64,000 nt of DNA, taken from NCBI RefSeq assembly GCF_000010165.1, contig NC_012491.1, positions 4,347,501 to 4,411,500 of the forward strand, in the 5' to 3' direction. Below, piece by piece: positions 43,809 through 53,517 of the stretch. Position numbers and translations under genes: made by a program. The notes under the pieces were generated by a model. That model worked only from the letters and a program-made list of their open reading frames with translations. It was not told where the DNA came from and made no database searches. The first letter of the stretch is position 1, and each line of letters begins with the position of its first letter. The DNA comes from Brevibacillus brevis NBRC 100599. GTDB taxonomy: Bacteria > Bacillota > Bacilli > Brevibacillales > Brevibacillaceae.

Positions 43809-46800
43809 ATGTCGAATAACCACACATCTTCCTCTGAACCGACGAAGAAAAAGCGACGCAGAAGCCGCAGTAGAATGTTCTGGATCATCTTCCAAATCGT
43901 CTTCGTGCTAGGGCTAATGGGTGCTGCAGTCGCGGGAGGAATCGTGACAGGTTATGTTGCCGCACTCGTGAAGGACGAGCCTGTGCGCAGCAAGGAGGAA
44001 CTGGAGAATAAAATCTTCACCAACTATCTGACTGGATTCGCCTACTACAACGACGGCTCTCTGATCGGCCAATTGCGGGCCGAAGAAGGCGATCGACGTT
44101 TAGTGAAGAAAGCAGATGTTTCTCCCTATTTAATTAATGCCATCATCGCAACGGAAGACAAAACCTACTATCACCACTCCGGAGTTTCGCTTCAATCTAC
44201 CATGCGCGGAGCCATTCAGGAAATTACCAACCAGCCTGTCGTAACAGGTGGTAGTACGATTACGCAGCAGCTTGTAAAAAATACAATTCTTTCTGCTGAA
44301 GTTAGCCACACCCGTAAGGCACGTGAAATCTTTACCGCGATTCGAATCGAGCGGATGTTTTCCAAAGATCAGATTCTGGAAGCCTACATGAATGAAATTT
44401 ACTTCGGAAAAAACGCCAACGGATCAAACGTATACGGCGTTCAGGCTGCCGCGAAAGGGATTTTTGGCAAAGATGTAAAAGAGCTCGGGCTTGCTGAGGG
44501 CTCCTATCTTGCGGGCATGATTCAAAACCCAGGTGCCTACTCTCCATTCCGTGCAGAAAGCTATCAGCGCGGGAAGGAACGCCAAAAAATGGTGCTGGAT
44601 CGCATGCTGGAAAATGGCTACATCACACAAACTCAATACGATGGAGCTATCGCCGGTGATTTGAAGGCACAGCTAGCAAAACCGACGCAGCAAGCTTATC
44701 GAGAAGTACCTTTCTTGATGATGGAAATTGAAGATCGTGCCGCACGTCAACTTGTGGATGCAGACCTCTTGGAAAAAGGACGTGACAAATCAACCATCGG
44801 CCGCAACGAATACCGACAGCTGGTTGAAGAGAAACGTCGCGACATACTGCGAAAAGGGTACAAGATACATACCACGATCGACAAGAGCGTATATGACATC
44901 ATGCAGGCTGTTGCAACCGACCCGAAAAACTTCGGTAAGAATCGTACCTATACGATTCGCCGCTCTAACGGCAAAACAGAAAAAATCGAAAATGCTCTGG
45001 AAGAAGTCGGCGCAATGCTGATTCACAACAAAACAGGAGCCATCCTCGGCATGATCGGGGGACGGGACTTCACGGTGGAACAGACAAACCACGCCACTGT
45101 ACCTCGTCAGCCAGGTTCTGCCATGAAACCACTTGCCGCTTATGCTCCTGCTTTTGAACTGGGATTGCTCCAGCCAGCGTCTCCAATCGATGACGCTCCG
45201 GTGCTACTCGCTGACGGCCAAAACGGTTCCCATTTACCAAAGAACTGGAACAACAAATGGCAAGGGATGATGAGTGCCCGCGAAGCGTTGCGGATGTCCT
45301 GGAACATTCCGGCGATCAAGACGTATTTGAAAGTTGGCATTCCAACGGCTCTCGAATACGTAAAGAAAATGGGAATCACTACATTGGTAGATGCTGACAA
45401 CTATGCAGCTACTGGTGTAATTGGCGGTCTTACCTACGGAACAACTGTTGAGGAAATTACAAACGCCTATGGGACGTTCGCAAATCATGGTTCTTTCGTG
45501 GATGCCTATCTGATTGACCGAATCGAAGATAGCACCGGAAAAGTAATTTACCGCCATGAGACTAAACCAGTGCAAGTGTACAGCGAGCAAACAGCATACT
45601 TGATCACTGATATGATGCGTTCCGTTGTCAATAACGGTACTGGTACACACATCCGCAAATACGTGCCGCGCAAAGTCGATGTGGCAGGTAAAACCGGAAC
45701 AACGAACAACAGCAACGACCTCTATTTCGTCGGTTACACGCCAGAGCTGTCCATGGGGGTATGGGTTGGCTTTGACGAGCCATATCCAATGCCAGACGCA
45801 GACAAATATGTTCCGATGGTCGTATGGGGTAAGGTCATGAAGGACGTCATAGCAAAGCATCCGAACCTTTCAGCTCCTGACTCCAGCTTTAAAAAGCCGG
45901 CGGGAATTGTCAGCGCGACTGTTGACTCGAAATCAGGTCTTTTGCCAAGTGAGCTATCAAAAGAAGCTGGCCATTTGATCACTGATATATTCAACAGCAA
46001 GTTCGTTCCGAAGAAGGTGGACGATACCCACCAAAAAGCACGCGTGATTACGTATAATGGCGAACGATATTTGGCGAAGGAAGGAACACCTGAGGATTTT
46101 GTTACCGAAGGCGTCTTCTACCGCTCACCTGATCCACTTCCTACCAAGGAGCAAATTCAAGCGAAAAACAGTAGGGTCTCCACCCAACCACCAGATTGGG
46201 AGCAGCGCCTTCCTGACAAAGAAGATCCTCGCACAGAGGCAGGAGGAGCGCCATCTTCGCCAAGTGGTGTAACAGCTACAGGCTCAGGCAAGCAAATTAC
46301 ACTTTCGTGGCAATCAGCCAAAGAGCCTGACTTGGTCGGTTATCGCATCTACCGCGCTGATATGCAGAACGGCTTTGTCAAAGTAGCGACTGTAAAAGAT
46401 CCAGCGGAATTGACTTTTGCCGATACGACTGCAATCCATCGGGATTTAGGCTATTATGTCACTTCTGTGGATATCGCTGGCCATGAATCGCAGCCTTCCG
46501 CAATCGCTTCTGTCGGTTCAACGCAGACATGGCAATTGCCTGATCCAAATCAAGGTACGGAAACAGGCATCCCGAATCCGATGGACAATAACGGGAATGG
46601 CCAAACAGATCCAGGCGGAACTGCGACGGACCCAACAGATGGATCAGGAGGCACGAATACAAACACAGATTCTGCTTCACTACCTGCTGCCCCGAAATCC
46701 TTGTCTATCAAAAATACGCCTAACGGTTGGCAGCTAAAGTGGAAAGGAAGCAGCTCGTCTGAGCAGATGTACAACGTGTATTTTAGCCCAGACTCAGCAA

Positions 46801-46949
46801 GCGGCTATTTGCTACTCGGTACAGTCTCTAGTACAAGCTTTACTCACGCAGCAGAAGTACCAAATGGCAGCAACTATTACATTACCGCAGTCAACAGTTA
46901 CGGAGAATCGCCACATTCTAACATCGTAACTGCCAACACCTCAGAATAA
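43809..46949 (+). CDS. Class A penicillin-binding protein with two Fn3 domains
   Basis: 1046 aa bifunctional murein synthase. Basic cytoplasmic head, one membrane span (about 24-50), GT51 glycosyltransferase (EDKTYYHHSG and GGSTITQQLVKN), then transpeptidase with SAMK near 437, SWN, and KTGT near 628. The C-terminal about 220 residues carry two fibronectin type III domains (about 815-905 and 962-1045) joined by a Gly/Asn/Thr/Asp-rich linker, presumably reaching into the wall. It sits between rpsD and acuA, where B. subtilis has tyrS and acsA. Confidence 0.93.
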   Translation: MSNNHTSSSEPTKKKRRRSRSRMFWIIFQIVFVLGLMGAAVAGGIVTGYVAALVKDEPVRSKEELENKIFTNYLTGFAYYNDGSLIGQLRAEEGDRRLVKKADVSPYLINAIIATEDKTYYHHSGVSLQSTMRGAIQEITNQPVVTGGSTITQQLVKNTILSAEVSHTRKAREIFTAIRIERMFSKDQILEAYMNEIYFGKNANGSNVYGVQAAAKGIFGKDVKELGLAEGSYLAGMIQNPGAYSPFRAESYQRGKERQKMVLDRMLENGYITQTQYDGAIAGDLKAQLAKPTQQAYREVPFLMMEIEDRAARQLVDADLLEKGRDKSTIGRNEYRQLVEEKRRDILRKGYKIHTTIDKSVYDIMQAVATDPKNFGKNRTYTIRRSNGKTEKIENALEEVGAMLIHNKTGAILGMIGGRDFTVEQTNHATVPRQPGSAMKPLAAYAPAFELGLLQPASPIDDAPVLLADGQNGSHLPKNWNNKWQGMMSAREALRMSWNIPAIKTYLKVGIPTALEYVKKMGITTLVDADNYAATGVIGGLTYGTTVEEITNAYGTFANHGSFVDAYLIDRIEDSTGKVIYRHETKPVQVYSEQTAYLITDMMRSVVNNGTGTHIRKYVPRKVDVAGKTGTTNNSNDLYFVGYTPELSMGVWVGFDEPYPMPDADKYVPMVVWGKVMKDVIAKHPNLSAPDSSFKKPAGIVSATVDSKSGLLPSELSKEAGHLITDIFNSKFVPKKVDDTHQKARVITYNGERYLAKEGTPEDFVTEGVFYRSPDPLPTKEQIQAKNSRVSTQPPDWEQRLPDKEDPRTEAGGAPSSPSGVTATGSGKQITLSWQSAKEPDLVGYRIYRADMQNGFVKVATVKDPAELTFADTTAIHRDLGYYVTSVDIAGHESQPSAIASVGSTQTWQLPDPNQGTETGIPNPMDNNGNGQTDPGGTATDPTDGSGGTNTNTDSASLPAAPKSLSIKNTPNGWQLKWKGSSSSEQMYNVYFSPDSASGYLLLGTVSSTSFTHAAEVPNGSNYYITAVNSYGESPHSNIVTANTSE

Positions 46950-46965
46950 ACTGGAATGACAACTG

Positions 46966-46996
46966 ACAGAGATGGTTAGACGCCATCTCTGTTTTT
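46966..46996 (+). terminator. Terminator of the PBP gene
   Basis: ACAGAGATGG/CCATCTCTGT perfect 10-bp stem, 7-nt loop, T run. Confidence 0.9.
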
Positions 46997-47020
46997 CTAC
47001 AATCGTAAGGGGGGGAACTG

Positions 47021-47653
47021 ATGGAGCACGTCAAACGCTATCATTCATTGAGTTTAATGGTGAACAACAAGGAGCTGCTCGTCGAAGGACCGATTACAGG
47101 AAGTTATCTGGCCTCATTACGCTTTGATGAGGGACTGAAAGCTTTTCGTATCCCTGAACAGCAGCATGAAGCTCTCATCGAAATCGCTGATTTGCCTGAA
47201 GGGCGCATTATTATTGCACGCGAAGGAGACCTCGTCCTCGGCTACGTGACCTTTCTGCACCCCGATCCACTGGAGCGATGGTCACAAGCGCAACTGCCCG
47301 ATTTGCTGGAGCTGGGCGCGATTGAAATCAGTCATAAAGTGAGAGCGGGTGGCGTAGGCAAAAAGCTGCTAGAAGTTGCCTTCCTGGACGATGCCATGGA
47401 AGACTACGTCATTATTACAACGGAGTATTATTGGCATTGGGACCTGAAAGGAACAGGACTCGATGTATGGCAATACAGAAAGGTCATGGAAAAGGTCATG
47501 GGCAGCGCAGGCCTGAGCTGGATGGCGACTGACGACCCGGAAATATGCTCACATCCCGCCAACTGTCTCATGACCAAAATCGGCAAGCGTGTACCGCCAG
47601 AAACAGTCGTTGCCTTTGATGCTATGCGGTTTCAAAATCGTTTTCTTTACTAG
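47021..47653 (+). CDS. acuA: Acetoin utilisation protein AcuA, protein acetyltransferase
   Basis: 210 aa GNAT-fold enzyme; in B. subtilis AcuA acetylates and inactivates acetyl-CoA synthetase AcsA. Acetyl-CoA loop VRAGGVGKKLLEVAF near residues 107-121, and the aromatic TEYYWHWDLKGTGLDVW segment typical of AcuA. AAGGGGGG upstream of the ATG. First gene of acuABC. No acsA is present beside it here, unlike B. subtilis. Confidence 0.93.
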   Translation: MEHVKRYHSLSLMVNNKELLVEGPITGSYLASLRFDEGLKAFRIPEQQHEALIEIADLPEGRIIIAREGDLVLGYVTFLHPDPLERWSQAQLPDLLELGAIEISHKVRAGGVGKKLLEVAFLDDAMEDYVIITTEYYWHWDLKGTGLDVWQYRKVMEKVMGSAGLSWMATDDPEICSHPANCLMTKIGKRVPPETVVAFDAMRFQNRFLY

Positions 47654-47687
47654 TTTGGATGCCTTTTGATTCCAGGAGGTCACTCTT

Positions 47688-48332
47688 ATGCGTATTGAAG
47701 AGATTATGCGAAAAAAAATGGTCACGATCCAGCCATCCACTACAATCGGAGAAGCCCTTCTTCTCCTCCGTGCAAACAGAATCAGGCATTTGCCTGTCAT
47801 TGAAAACGACTCACTCGTAGGCATTGTCTCAGACCGTGATCTGCGAGACGCTCTCCCCTCTCGTCTGCTGACACATGACGATGACGACACCGTCCTGCAC
47901 AAGCCTGTAGCCGATATCATGAATCAACAAGTCATCACTGCCCACCCACTGGATTTCATCGAAGACGCAGCCCTCCAACTATACGAGCACAAAATCGGCT
48001 CACTACCCATCGTCGAAGGAAATCGACTCGTAGGATTGATTACGGAATCGGATCTTTTCTCTAGTCTGATTGAACTGTTCGGCGTTAACAAACCTAGCTC
48101 CCATATCGAAGTAGAAGTAGACGACCGCGTCGGCATGCTGGCAGAAGTCAGTCAAGTCTTTCGCGATGCACAAGTAAATGTCACGAGCGTCGTAGTCTTT
48201 CCCGGGAAAAAGCCCGCGAAAAAGAACCTTGTTTTTCGGGTACAGACCATTGATCCGCGTATCGTGACGCAATTGCTCCTTGAAAAAGGCTTTTCCGTAA
48301 TCGGTCCTACGGAAGGAGGGATACCCCAGTGA
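47688..48332 (+). CDS. acuB: Acetoin utilisation protein AcuB, CBS-ACT protein
   Basis: 214 aa: two CBS domains (about 1-60 and 75-130; IRHLPVIENDSLVGIVSDRD) that bind adenine nucleotides, followed by an ACT domain (about 138-210; DDRVGMLAEVSQVFRDAQVN). Regulatory partner encoded with AcuA and AcuC. Ends in GTGA overlap with acuC. Confidence 0.93.
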   Translation: MRIEEIMRKKMVTIQPSTTIGEALLLLRANRIRHLPVIENDSLVGIVSDRDLRDALPSRLLTHDDDDTVLHKPVADIMNQQVITAHPLDFIEDAALQLYEHKIGSLPIVEGNRLVGLITESDLFSSLIELFGVNKPSSHIEVEVDDRVGMLAEVSQVFRDAQVNVTSVVVFPGKKPAKKNLVFRVQTIDPRIVTQLLLEKGFSVIGPTEGGIPQ

Positions 48333-49486
48333 GCCGAAATGCTCGTCTGATCTACTCTCCAGACTACACGCAATATTATTTTCATGATGATCATCCGTTC
48401 AACCAGCGTCGTCTGCTCCTCACACACGATCTGATGAGCAGTTACGGAATACTGAAAGACGCAGATATCCTGGCACCCCGACCAGCAACAGATGAAGAAC
48501 TCGCCCTGGTGCATGACCCACGCTATATCCAATTTGTTCGCGATCAGGGCCATAGTGAACACGAGCTTCCGCAGGCTGCCAGTTATGGCTTGGGAACAGA
48601 GGACGTTCCCTGTTTTTCGAACATGCATGAAGCGTCCTCGCTGATCGTCGGAGGTACGTTAAATGCAGTGGACGCGGTTATGAGTGGACAGGCCAAACAC
48701 GCCTTCAATCCCGCCGGCGGGCTGCACCATGCCTTTCGTGGACGCGCCTCTGGCTTTTGTATCTACAATGATTGCTCCGTCGCGATCGCCTATTTGCGAA
48801 AAAACTGGAATGCGCGCGTGCTGTATATCGACACTGATGCCCATCATGGTGATGGGGTACAATGGGCGTTTTACGATGACCCTCATGTACTGACTGTATC
48901 CATTCACGAAACAGGAAAGTATCTCTTCCCGGGAACAGGCAATTTGTCTGAGCGTGGAGATGGAAGCGGTTATGGTTATTCTGTCAACGTTCCGCTCGAT
49001 GCCTTTACAGAAGACGATTCTTTTCTGGAAGTATATGACGAGCTGGTGTCAAACCTAGCGGCTGGCTTCAAGCCTGATGTCATCCTGACCCAGAATGGTT
49101 GTGACGCTCATGCGTACGATCCCCTCACCCATTTGTCTTGCTCGATGAAAATTTATCAAGCGATTCCTCGTCTTGCTCACCGTCTCGCTCATGAATATTG
49201 TGACGGTCGCTGGATTGCAGTAGGCGGCGGGGGCTACGATATTTGGCGGGTGGTGCCGCGGGCGTGGACACTGGTATGGAGTGAGATGAGCGACCAGCCT
49301 CTTACGGACGGTTCTCTTCCCGAAGCCTGGCTCAAGCGCTGGCAACCTGAGACAGATTTACCCTTGCCACCACGGCTTTTTGACGAACCATTTCCAACAA
49401 TCCCACGACGAGCAGAGATCACGGAAAAAAATCGGCTTACGTTAGAACGTGCGATGCTGCACGCACCTACTGGATCAGAGAAGTAA
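48329..49486 (+). CDS. acuC: Acetoin utilisation protein AcuC, class I-type histone deacetylase family
   Basis: 385 aa zinc deacetylase; in B. subtilis it reverses AcuA acetylation of AcsA. Catalytic features: FNPAGGLHHA, the metal ligands in DTDAHHGDG, and TQNGCDAHAYDPL. GTG 48329 overlaps the acuB stop. Co-transcribed with acuAB. Confidence 0.94.
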   Translation: MSRNARLIYSPDYTQYYFHDDHPFNQRRLLLTHDLMSSYGILKDADILAPRPATDEELALVHDPRYIQFVRDQGHSEHELPQAASYGLGTEDVPCFSNMHEASSLIVGGTLNAVDAVMSGQAKHAFNPAGGLHHAFRGRASGFCIYNDCSVAIAYLRKNWNARVLYIDTDAHHGDGVQWAFYDDPHVLTVSIHETGKYLFPGTGNLSERGDGSGYGYSVNVPLDAFTEDDSFLEVYDELVSNLAAGFKPDVILTQNGCDAHAYDPLTHLSCSMKIYQAIPRLAHRLAHEYCDGRWIAVGGGGYDIWRVVPRAWTLVWSEMSDQPLTDGSLPEAWLKRWQPETDLPLPPRLFDEPFPTIPRRAEITEKNRLTLERAMLHAPTGSEK

Positions 49487-49502
49487 GAAAACCTCTACCG
49501 AA

Positions 49503-49551
49503 AAAAAGCGTGCTGCCCTCGTACCTTTGGGTACTGGTCAGCACGCTTTTT
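49503..49551. terminator. Bidirectional terminator between acuC and the nucleosidase gene
   Basis: AAAAAGCGTGCTG/CAGCACGCTTTTT perfect 13-bp arms; runs of A and T at both ends. Confidence 0.92.
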
Positions 49552-49564
49552 CTATTCCAAACTC

Positions 49565-50497
49565 TTATTTCACTAGCTCTTCCAGCTCAGACGGTGCAAA
49601 GCCTTTTACCGCTTTATCGCCTACGACTGTTACAGGCACACCCATGAAGCCAAAGCGCTCTACTTCCTCTTGATAGGCACGACTCGTCATGACATCGCGT
49701 ACTTCAAAGGAAACATCTTTTACTGTCAGCCAGTTCTTAACCATGTCACAATCCACACAGTTTTTCGTCGAGTAGACAATCACTCCCGCAGCTATCGCTG
49801 CTCGTGTAGCTGTCAGCATGTTACGGACAATCGCGTAGGAGCGCTGGGATGCCAGCTTGGTAAATTCCACGAAGTTTACATGCGCGGAGCCGTCTGCTTT
49901 ATCCGACATCGAGCGAACCACGACAAACGGCACGCCATTCATCGCACATACTTGTCCTACAGATGCCCCTTCCATTTCGGTACAGTGTGCTGCAAATTGC
50001 TCATACAGCCATTGAACCTTTTCCCGACTGGCAACAAACTGGTCACCAGACAGGATACGACCGCTCACTACTTGAACTCCCGCTTCCAGCTCCTTGCCCG
50101 CATCGATCGCTTGCTGCATCAGCCCAGCATCCGCTTGCCAGGTCCATTGCTCTGTAAACGGAATCTGTCCTGGCTCAAAGCCAAGTGGTGTCACATCAAT
50201 ATCATGTTGGATGCAATCCGTCGAAACCACAATGTCACCAATATTTAATTCAGGGTGAACAGCTCCTGCCACACCTGTGAAAATGACACGTTCCACTTGG
50301 AATGAATCAATGAGGATTTGTGTCGTCACGGCAGCATTCACCTTGCCGACACCTGATTTGCACAGCACGACATCCTTGCCTTCCATTTTACCTGTGTAAT
50401 AGGTAATGCCTGCTTTGGTGGCAGTAGTCGTCTCTTGCATCGCTTCCAAGTAAAGCGCGATTTCTTCATCCATCGCACCGATAATTCCGTAACGCAT
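49565..50497 (-). CDS. mtnN: MTA/SAH nucleosidase fused to a glutaredoxin-like domain
   Basis: 310 aa. Residues 1-232 are 5'-methylthioadenosine/S-adenosylhomocysteine nucleosidase (GIIGAMDEEIAL with E12, MEGASV with E176, RSMSDKADG with D199), which recycles SAM by-products. Residues about 238-310 are a NrdH/glutaredoxin-like fold: VIVYSTKNCVDC (C247-x-x-C250), cis-Pro in GVPV, then VKGF. No stop or frameshift lies between them. ATG 50497 follows GAGGGGG; the fused tail is an oddity, see findings. Confidence 0.92.
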   Translation of the reverse strand: MRYGIIGAMDEEIALYLEAMQETTTATKAGITYYTGKMEGKDVVLCKSGVGKVNAAVTTQILIDSFQVERVIFTGVAGAVHPELNIGDIVVSTDCIQHDIDVTPLGFEPGQIPFTEQWTWQADAGLMQQAIDAGKELEAGVQVVSGRILSGDQFVASREKVQWLYEQFAAHCTEMEGASVGQVCAMNGVPFVVVRSMSDKADGSAHVNFVEFTKLASQRSYAIVRNMLTATRAAIAAGVIVYSTKNCVDCDMVKNWLTVKDVSFEVRDVMTSRAYQEEVERFGFMGVPVTVVGDKAVKGFAPSELEELVK

Positions 50498-50541
50498 TTC
50501 CCATCCCCCTCTTGCTGTCAATTACCAACGTTCCGTTTCGA

Positions 50542-51552
50542 TCAAGCTTGCTCGGGTTTTGTGCTCTCCCGATACTCAATTCGATGCGGCAGCAGCACGA
50601 CATGTTCTTCGACGTTCTCGTTATTCATGTACTTGGTCAACAGGCGCATCGCCACCGCACCAATATCATACATGGGCTGTACGACAGAAGTCAGTCGCGG
50701 ACGCACCATTTCAACCAGACGAATATTATCGTGACCAATCACTTCGATGTCACCTGGCACGTTCAAGCCAGAGTCTTGTATGGCGTGGATTGCGCCAATA
50801 GCCATCTCATCATTCGCTGCGAAAATCGCCGTCGGCGGATTTTTAAGGGCAAGAAACCCTTTTGTAGTGGACAAGCCCGATTCATAAAAGTAGTTGCCTG
50901 TGGCAATCAGCTCTTCATCCAGCTCGATGCCCGCATCCTTCAACGCCTTTTTATAGCCTTCATAGCGCATCAACCCTGCCAATGGATCGTTTGCAGGACC
51001 CGCGATCATTGCAATGCGCTTGTGCCCGCGTGCAACCAATGCCTCCGTTGCATCATATGCAGCTTGGAAATGGTCAATGCTTACCGACGGGAGTACGTTG
51101 TCCGCATCGCGAGTCGCAGCGAGTACAGTCGGTACAGACGTGCTTGTTAATGCCTGCAAATGATCTTCTTTGATTTCTGCCCCCAGGAACAGAAGCCCGT
51201 CCACTTGCTTTTCGAGCAAAGTATTAATGAGCTGCAATTCCTTTTCCATCCGTTGGTCAGAGTTACACAGAATGATATTGTATTTGTACATGGTAGCGAT
51301 ATCTTCAATCCCCCGCGCTAATTCGGAGAAAAACAAACTGGAGATATCCGGGATGATGACACCAACTGTTGTCGTTTTTTTGCTGGCGAGTCCACGAGCA
51401 ACCGCATTTGGTCGATATCCCAAGCGCTCAATCGCAGCCAATACCTTTTTTCGGGTCAAAGGCTTTACGTTGGGATTCCCGTTGACTACACGGGAAACTG
51501 TCGCCATCGACACCCCCGCTTCTCTTGCTACGTCGTATATAGTAACCGGCAT
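50542..51552 (-). CDS. ccpA: Catabolite control protein A
   Basis: 336 aa LacI/GalR regulator; with HPr-Ser46-P it controls carbon catabolite repression. [25 protein letters not shown] (first half quoted), hinge FRNxxK-like region, periplasmic-binding fold after residue 60. Position between acuC and aroA is the B. subtilis order. AGGG upstream favours the second of two adjacent ATGs. A cre-like site overlaps its upstream region. Confidence 0.94.
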   Translation of the reverse strand: MPVTIYDVAREAGVSMATVSRVVNGNPNVKPLTRKKVLAAIERLGYRPNAVARGLASKKTTTVGVIIPDISSLFFSELARGIEDIATMYKYNIILCNSDQRMEKELQLINTLLEKQVDGLLFLGAEIKEDHLQALTSTSVPTVLAATRDADNVLPSVSIDHFQAAYDATEALVARGHKRIAMIAGPANDPLAGLMRYEGYKKALKDAGIELDEELIATGNYFYESGLSTTKGFLALKNPPTAIFAANDEMAIGAIHAIQDSGLNVPGDIEVIGHDNIRLVEMVRPRLTSVVQPMYDIGAVAMRLLTKYMNNENVEEHVVLLPHRIEYRESTKPEQA

Positions 51553-51586
51553 CATGCACCCTCACTTTTCCCTATTTTTTGGTTTT

Positions 51587-51600
51587 CATAAGCGTTTTCA
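51587..51600 (-). promoter_or_regulatory. Candidate cre site upstream of ccpA
   Basis: On the minus strand ATGAAAACGCTTATG matches the strong cre consensus WTGAAARCGYTTWNN at every specified base, 35-48 bp before the ccpA start. It implies CcpA autoregulation; this is inference. Confidence 0.55.
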
Positions 51601-51669
51601 TAAATATATGCACCTATGATACGACAAGCCGTATGCCGTTGCAATCGTTTTTGACGGCTTGTGCACCCG

Positions 51670-51978
51670 TTACTTCATGAGTTTGTTCATCGTTTTCAAT
51701 AGCTCATCAATCACTTCATGATCGCCTTGCTGAATGCGATCCATCACACAGCTTTTCATATGTCCTTCGAGGAGCATTTTCCCAACCGCATTCAGTGCAG
51801 ACTGCACCGCTGCAATTTGATTGAGAATGTCGTCGCAGTAGACATCCTTTTCTACCATTCCACGAATTCCACGAACTTGTCCCTCTACCCGATTCAGACG
51901 GGAGATGAGATTAGACTTGATTTTATCCGGCCTTTCAGTGGACCGATCCGTCGAGCAGCATTGATGGTTGTCTTCCAT
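51670..51978 (-). CDS. csoR: CsoR-family metal-sensing repressor
   Basis: 102 aa DUF156 all-helical repressor. The copper ligands Cys48 (VYCDD), His73 and Cys77 (HMKSC) are in the C-H-C pattern of CsoR. N-terminal CC at 7-8 is an extra. No copA/copZ lies adjacent in this window, so the target is elsewhere or is itself. Other CsoR-type proteins (RcnR, FrmR) differ in these ligands. Confidence 0.87.
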   Translation of the reverse strand: MEDNHQCCSTDRSTERPDKIKSNLISRLNRVEGQVRGIRGMVEKDVYCDDILNQIAAVQSALNAVGKMLLEGHMKSCVMDRIQQGDHEVIDELLKTMNKLMK

Positions 51979-52050
51979 ATGGCCTATCCTCCTTCACCAA
52001 TATCAGCACGTAATTCTAGCTTACTTGGTCGCCAATGGTTCGTCAAATGA

Positions 52051-52084
52051 GAAAGGTCCTCCCGCGCGCAGGAAGGACCTTCAA
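52051..52084 (-). terminator. Terminator of aroA
   Basis: AAGGTCCT/AGGACCTT stem extended by GC pairs across a short loop, with TTTCTCATTT beyond on the minus strand. Confidence 0.75.
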
Positions 52085-52105
52085 AACGTACCCGAAAAGG
52101 TATTC

Positions 52106-53203
52106 TTATACTCTCGTTGCCACATTCTCGTCTTTGTACAGGCCAGAAGCAAGCAGTTCATCAACGAACTCGTTGAACTGTGGAATGTTCAACTGTTGCT
52201 TCGCATCAGACAGTGCCACATCTGGATCTGGGTGAACCTCTACCATGATTCCGTCAGAACCGACTGCGAAGCCTGCTTTCGCGCAAGGCAAGAGCAGATC
52301 ACGACGACCTGTAGAGTGCGTCACGTCGACAAACACTGGCAAGTGCGTCTCTTGCTTGAGGAGTGGTACCGCAGAAATATCGAGCGTATTGCGTGTCGCT
52401 TTTTCATACGTGCGAATTCCACGCTCGCACAGCATGACTTGTGAGTTCCCTTCGGACAGGATGTACTCTGCCGCGTAGATGAACTCTTCAATCGTAGCGG
52501 AGAGGCCACGCTTCAAGAGGATCGGCTTGTTCACACGACCTGCCGCCTTCAGCAGCTCGAAGTTTTGCATATTGCGAGCACCGATTTGGATAACATCGAT
52601 GTATTTTGTCGCCATCTCTAGATCTGCTGGCGTCACGATTTCACTGATCGTTACGAGGTTGAATTCATCCCCGATGCGTTTGAGAATTTGCAAGCCTTCT
52701 TCACCCAGACCTTGGAAGTCGTATGGCGAGGTACGAGGCTTGTACGCACCGCCGCGCAATGTGCGCAGTCCGCGTTTTGCGTGGTTTTCTGCTACGGCTC
52801 TTACTTGCTCGTAGCTTTCCACGGAGCAAGGACCTGCGATCAGAATCGGATTTTTTCCTCCGAACTCTACGCCTTTTACCGTGATAACCGTATCCTCTGC
52901 CTTTTTCTTACGGCTAACGAGGAGTACTTTTTTCTTATCGTCGTCTTGCAGATCTAAGGAAACTTGGAATATTTGCTTGAACAAATGACGAATAGCATTG
53001 TCATTGAAAGGACCTTTATTGTTTTCCACGAGCAGATTGAGCATTTGGCGCTCACGTTCTGGGTCAAAACGGTTGCTGCCCTGTTTTTCTTTTTCTTTGC
53101 CGAGCTCTTGAACCAAGGTAGCTCGTTTGTTGATCAATTCAAGAATTTGCAGGTTGATCTCGTCTATCTGCTTGCGCATGGTTTCGATTTGATCGTGTGC
53201 CAT
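52106..53203 (-). CDS. aroA: Chorismate mutase-DAHP synthase bifunctional enzyme, AroA(G)
   Basis: 365 aa. The N-terminal AroQ chorismate mutase (about 1-88; [19 protein letters not shown]) is joined to DAHP synthase (about 105-365; [29 protein letters not shown] and HSTGRRD), which starts the shikimate pathway. In B. subtilis the mutase domain gives chorismate/prephenate feedback inhibition. Downstream of csoR and ccpA genes as in Bacillus. Confidence 0.96.
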   Translation of the reverse strand: MAHDQIETMRKQIDEINLQILELINKRATLVQELGKEKEKQGSNRFDPERERQMLNLLVENNKGPFNDNAIRHLFKQIFQVSLDLQDDDKKKVLLVSRKKKAEDTVITVKGVEFGGKNPILIAGPCSVESYEQVRAVAENHAKRGLRTLRGGAYKPRTSPYDFQGLGEEGLQILKRIGDEFNLVTISEIVTPADLEMATKYIDVIQIGARNMQNFELLKAAGRVNKPILLKRGLSATIEEFIYAAEYILSEGNSQVMLCERGIRTYEKATRNTLDISAVPLLKQETHLPVFVDVTHSTGRRDLLLPCAKAGFAVGSDGIMVEVHPDPDVALSDAKQQLNIPQFNEFVDELLASGLYKDENVATRV

Positions 53204-53254
53204 CTCTCTCCACTCTCCTCTTTTTATATGGGGATTTATCGATAAATTAGGGTA

Positions 53255-53283
53255 ATTATAATCGATTCAAAGACCCTTGTCAG
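53255..53283 (-). promoter_or_regulatory. SigA promoter of aroA
   Basis: Minus-strand CTGACA and TATAAT with a 17-bp spacer, 52 bp upstream of the ATG. The rest of the 53284-53517 gap is AT-rich and I see no gene in it. Confidence 0.65.
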
Positions 53284-53517
53284 CAGTTTAGCGCCAAAAA
53301 GCGCGAAAGTAAATTTTTTCTGTTTTTTTATCTTTTCCAATTATTCGTCAAAACGAAGAAGATTCCTTGATTCGACAGGATTCTTTCCCTTTCAAATCGA
53401 ATAGTTTTGGATATATGTTCTAGCTAAAAGCGATTGTTCCTTTCCGATACAGTCCAAAATTACCGATAAGTATTGTAAAGACTTCATGAACAACCTCTTA
53501 CAAGGAGTGACCTACTT

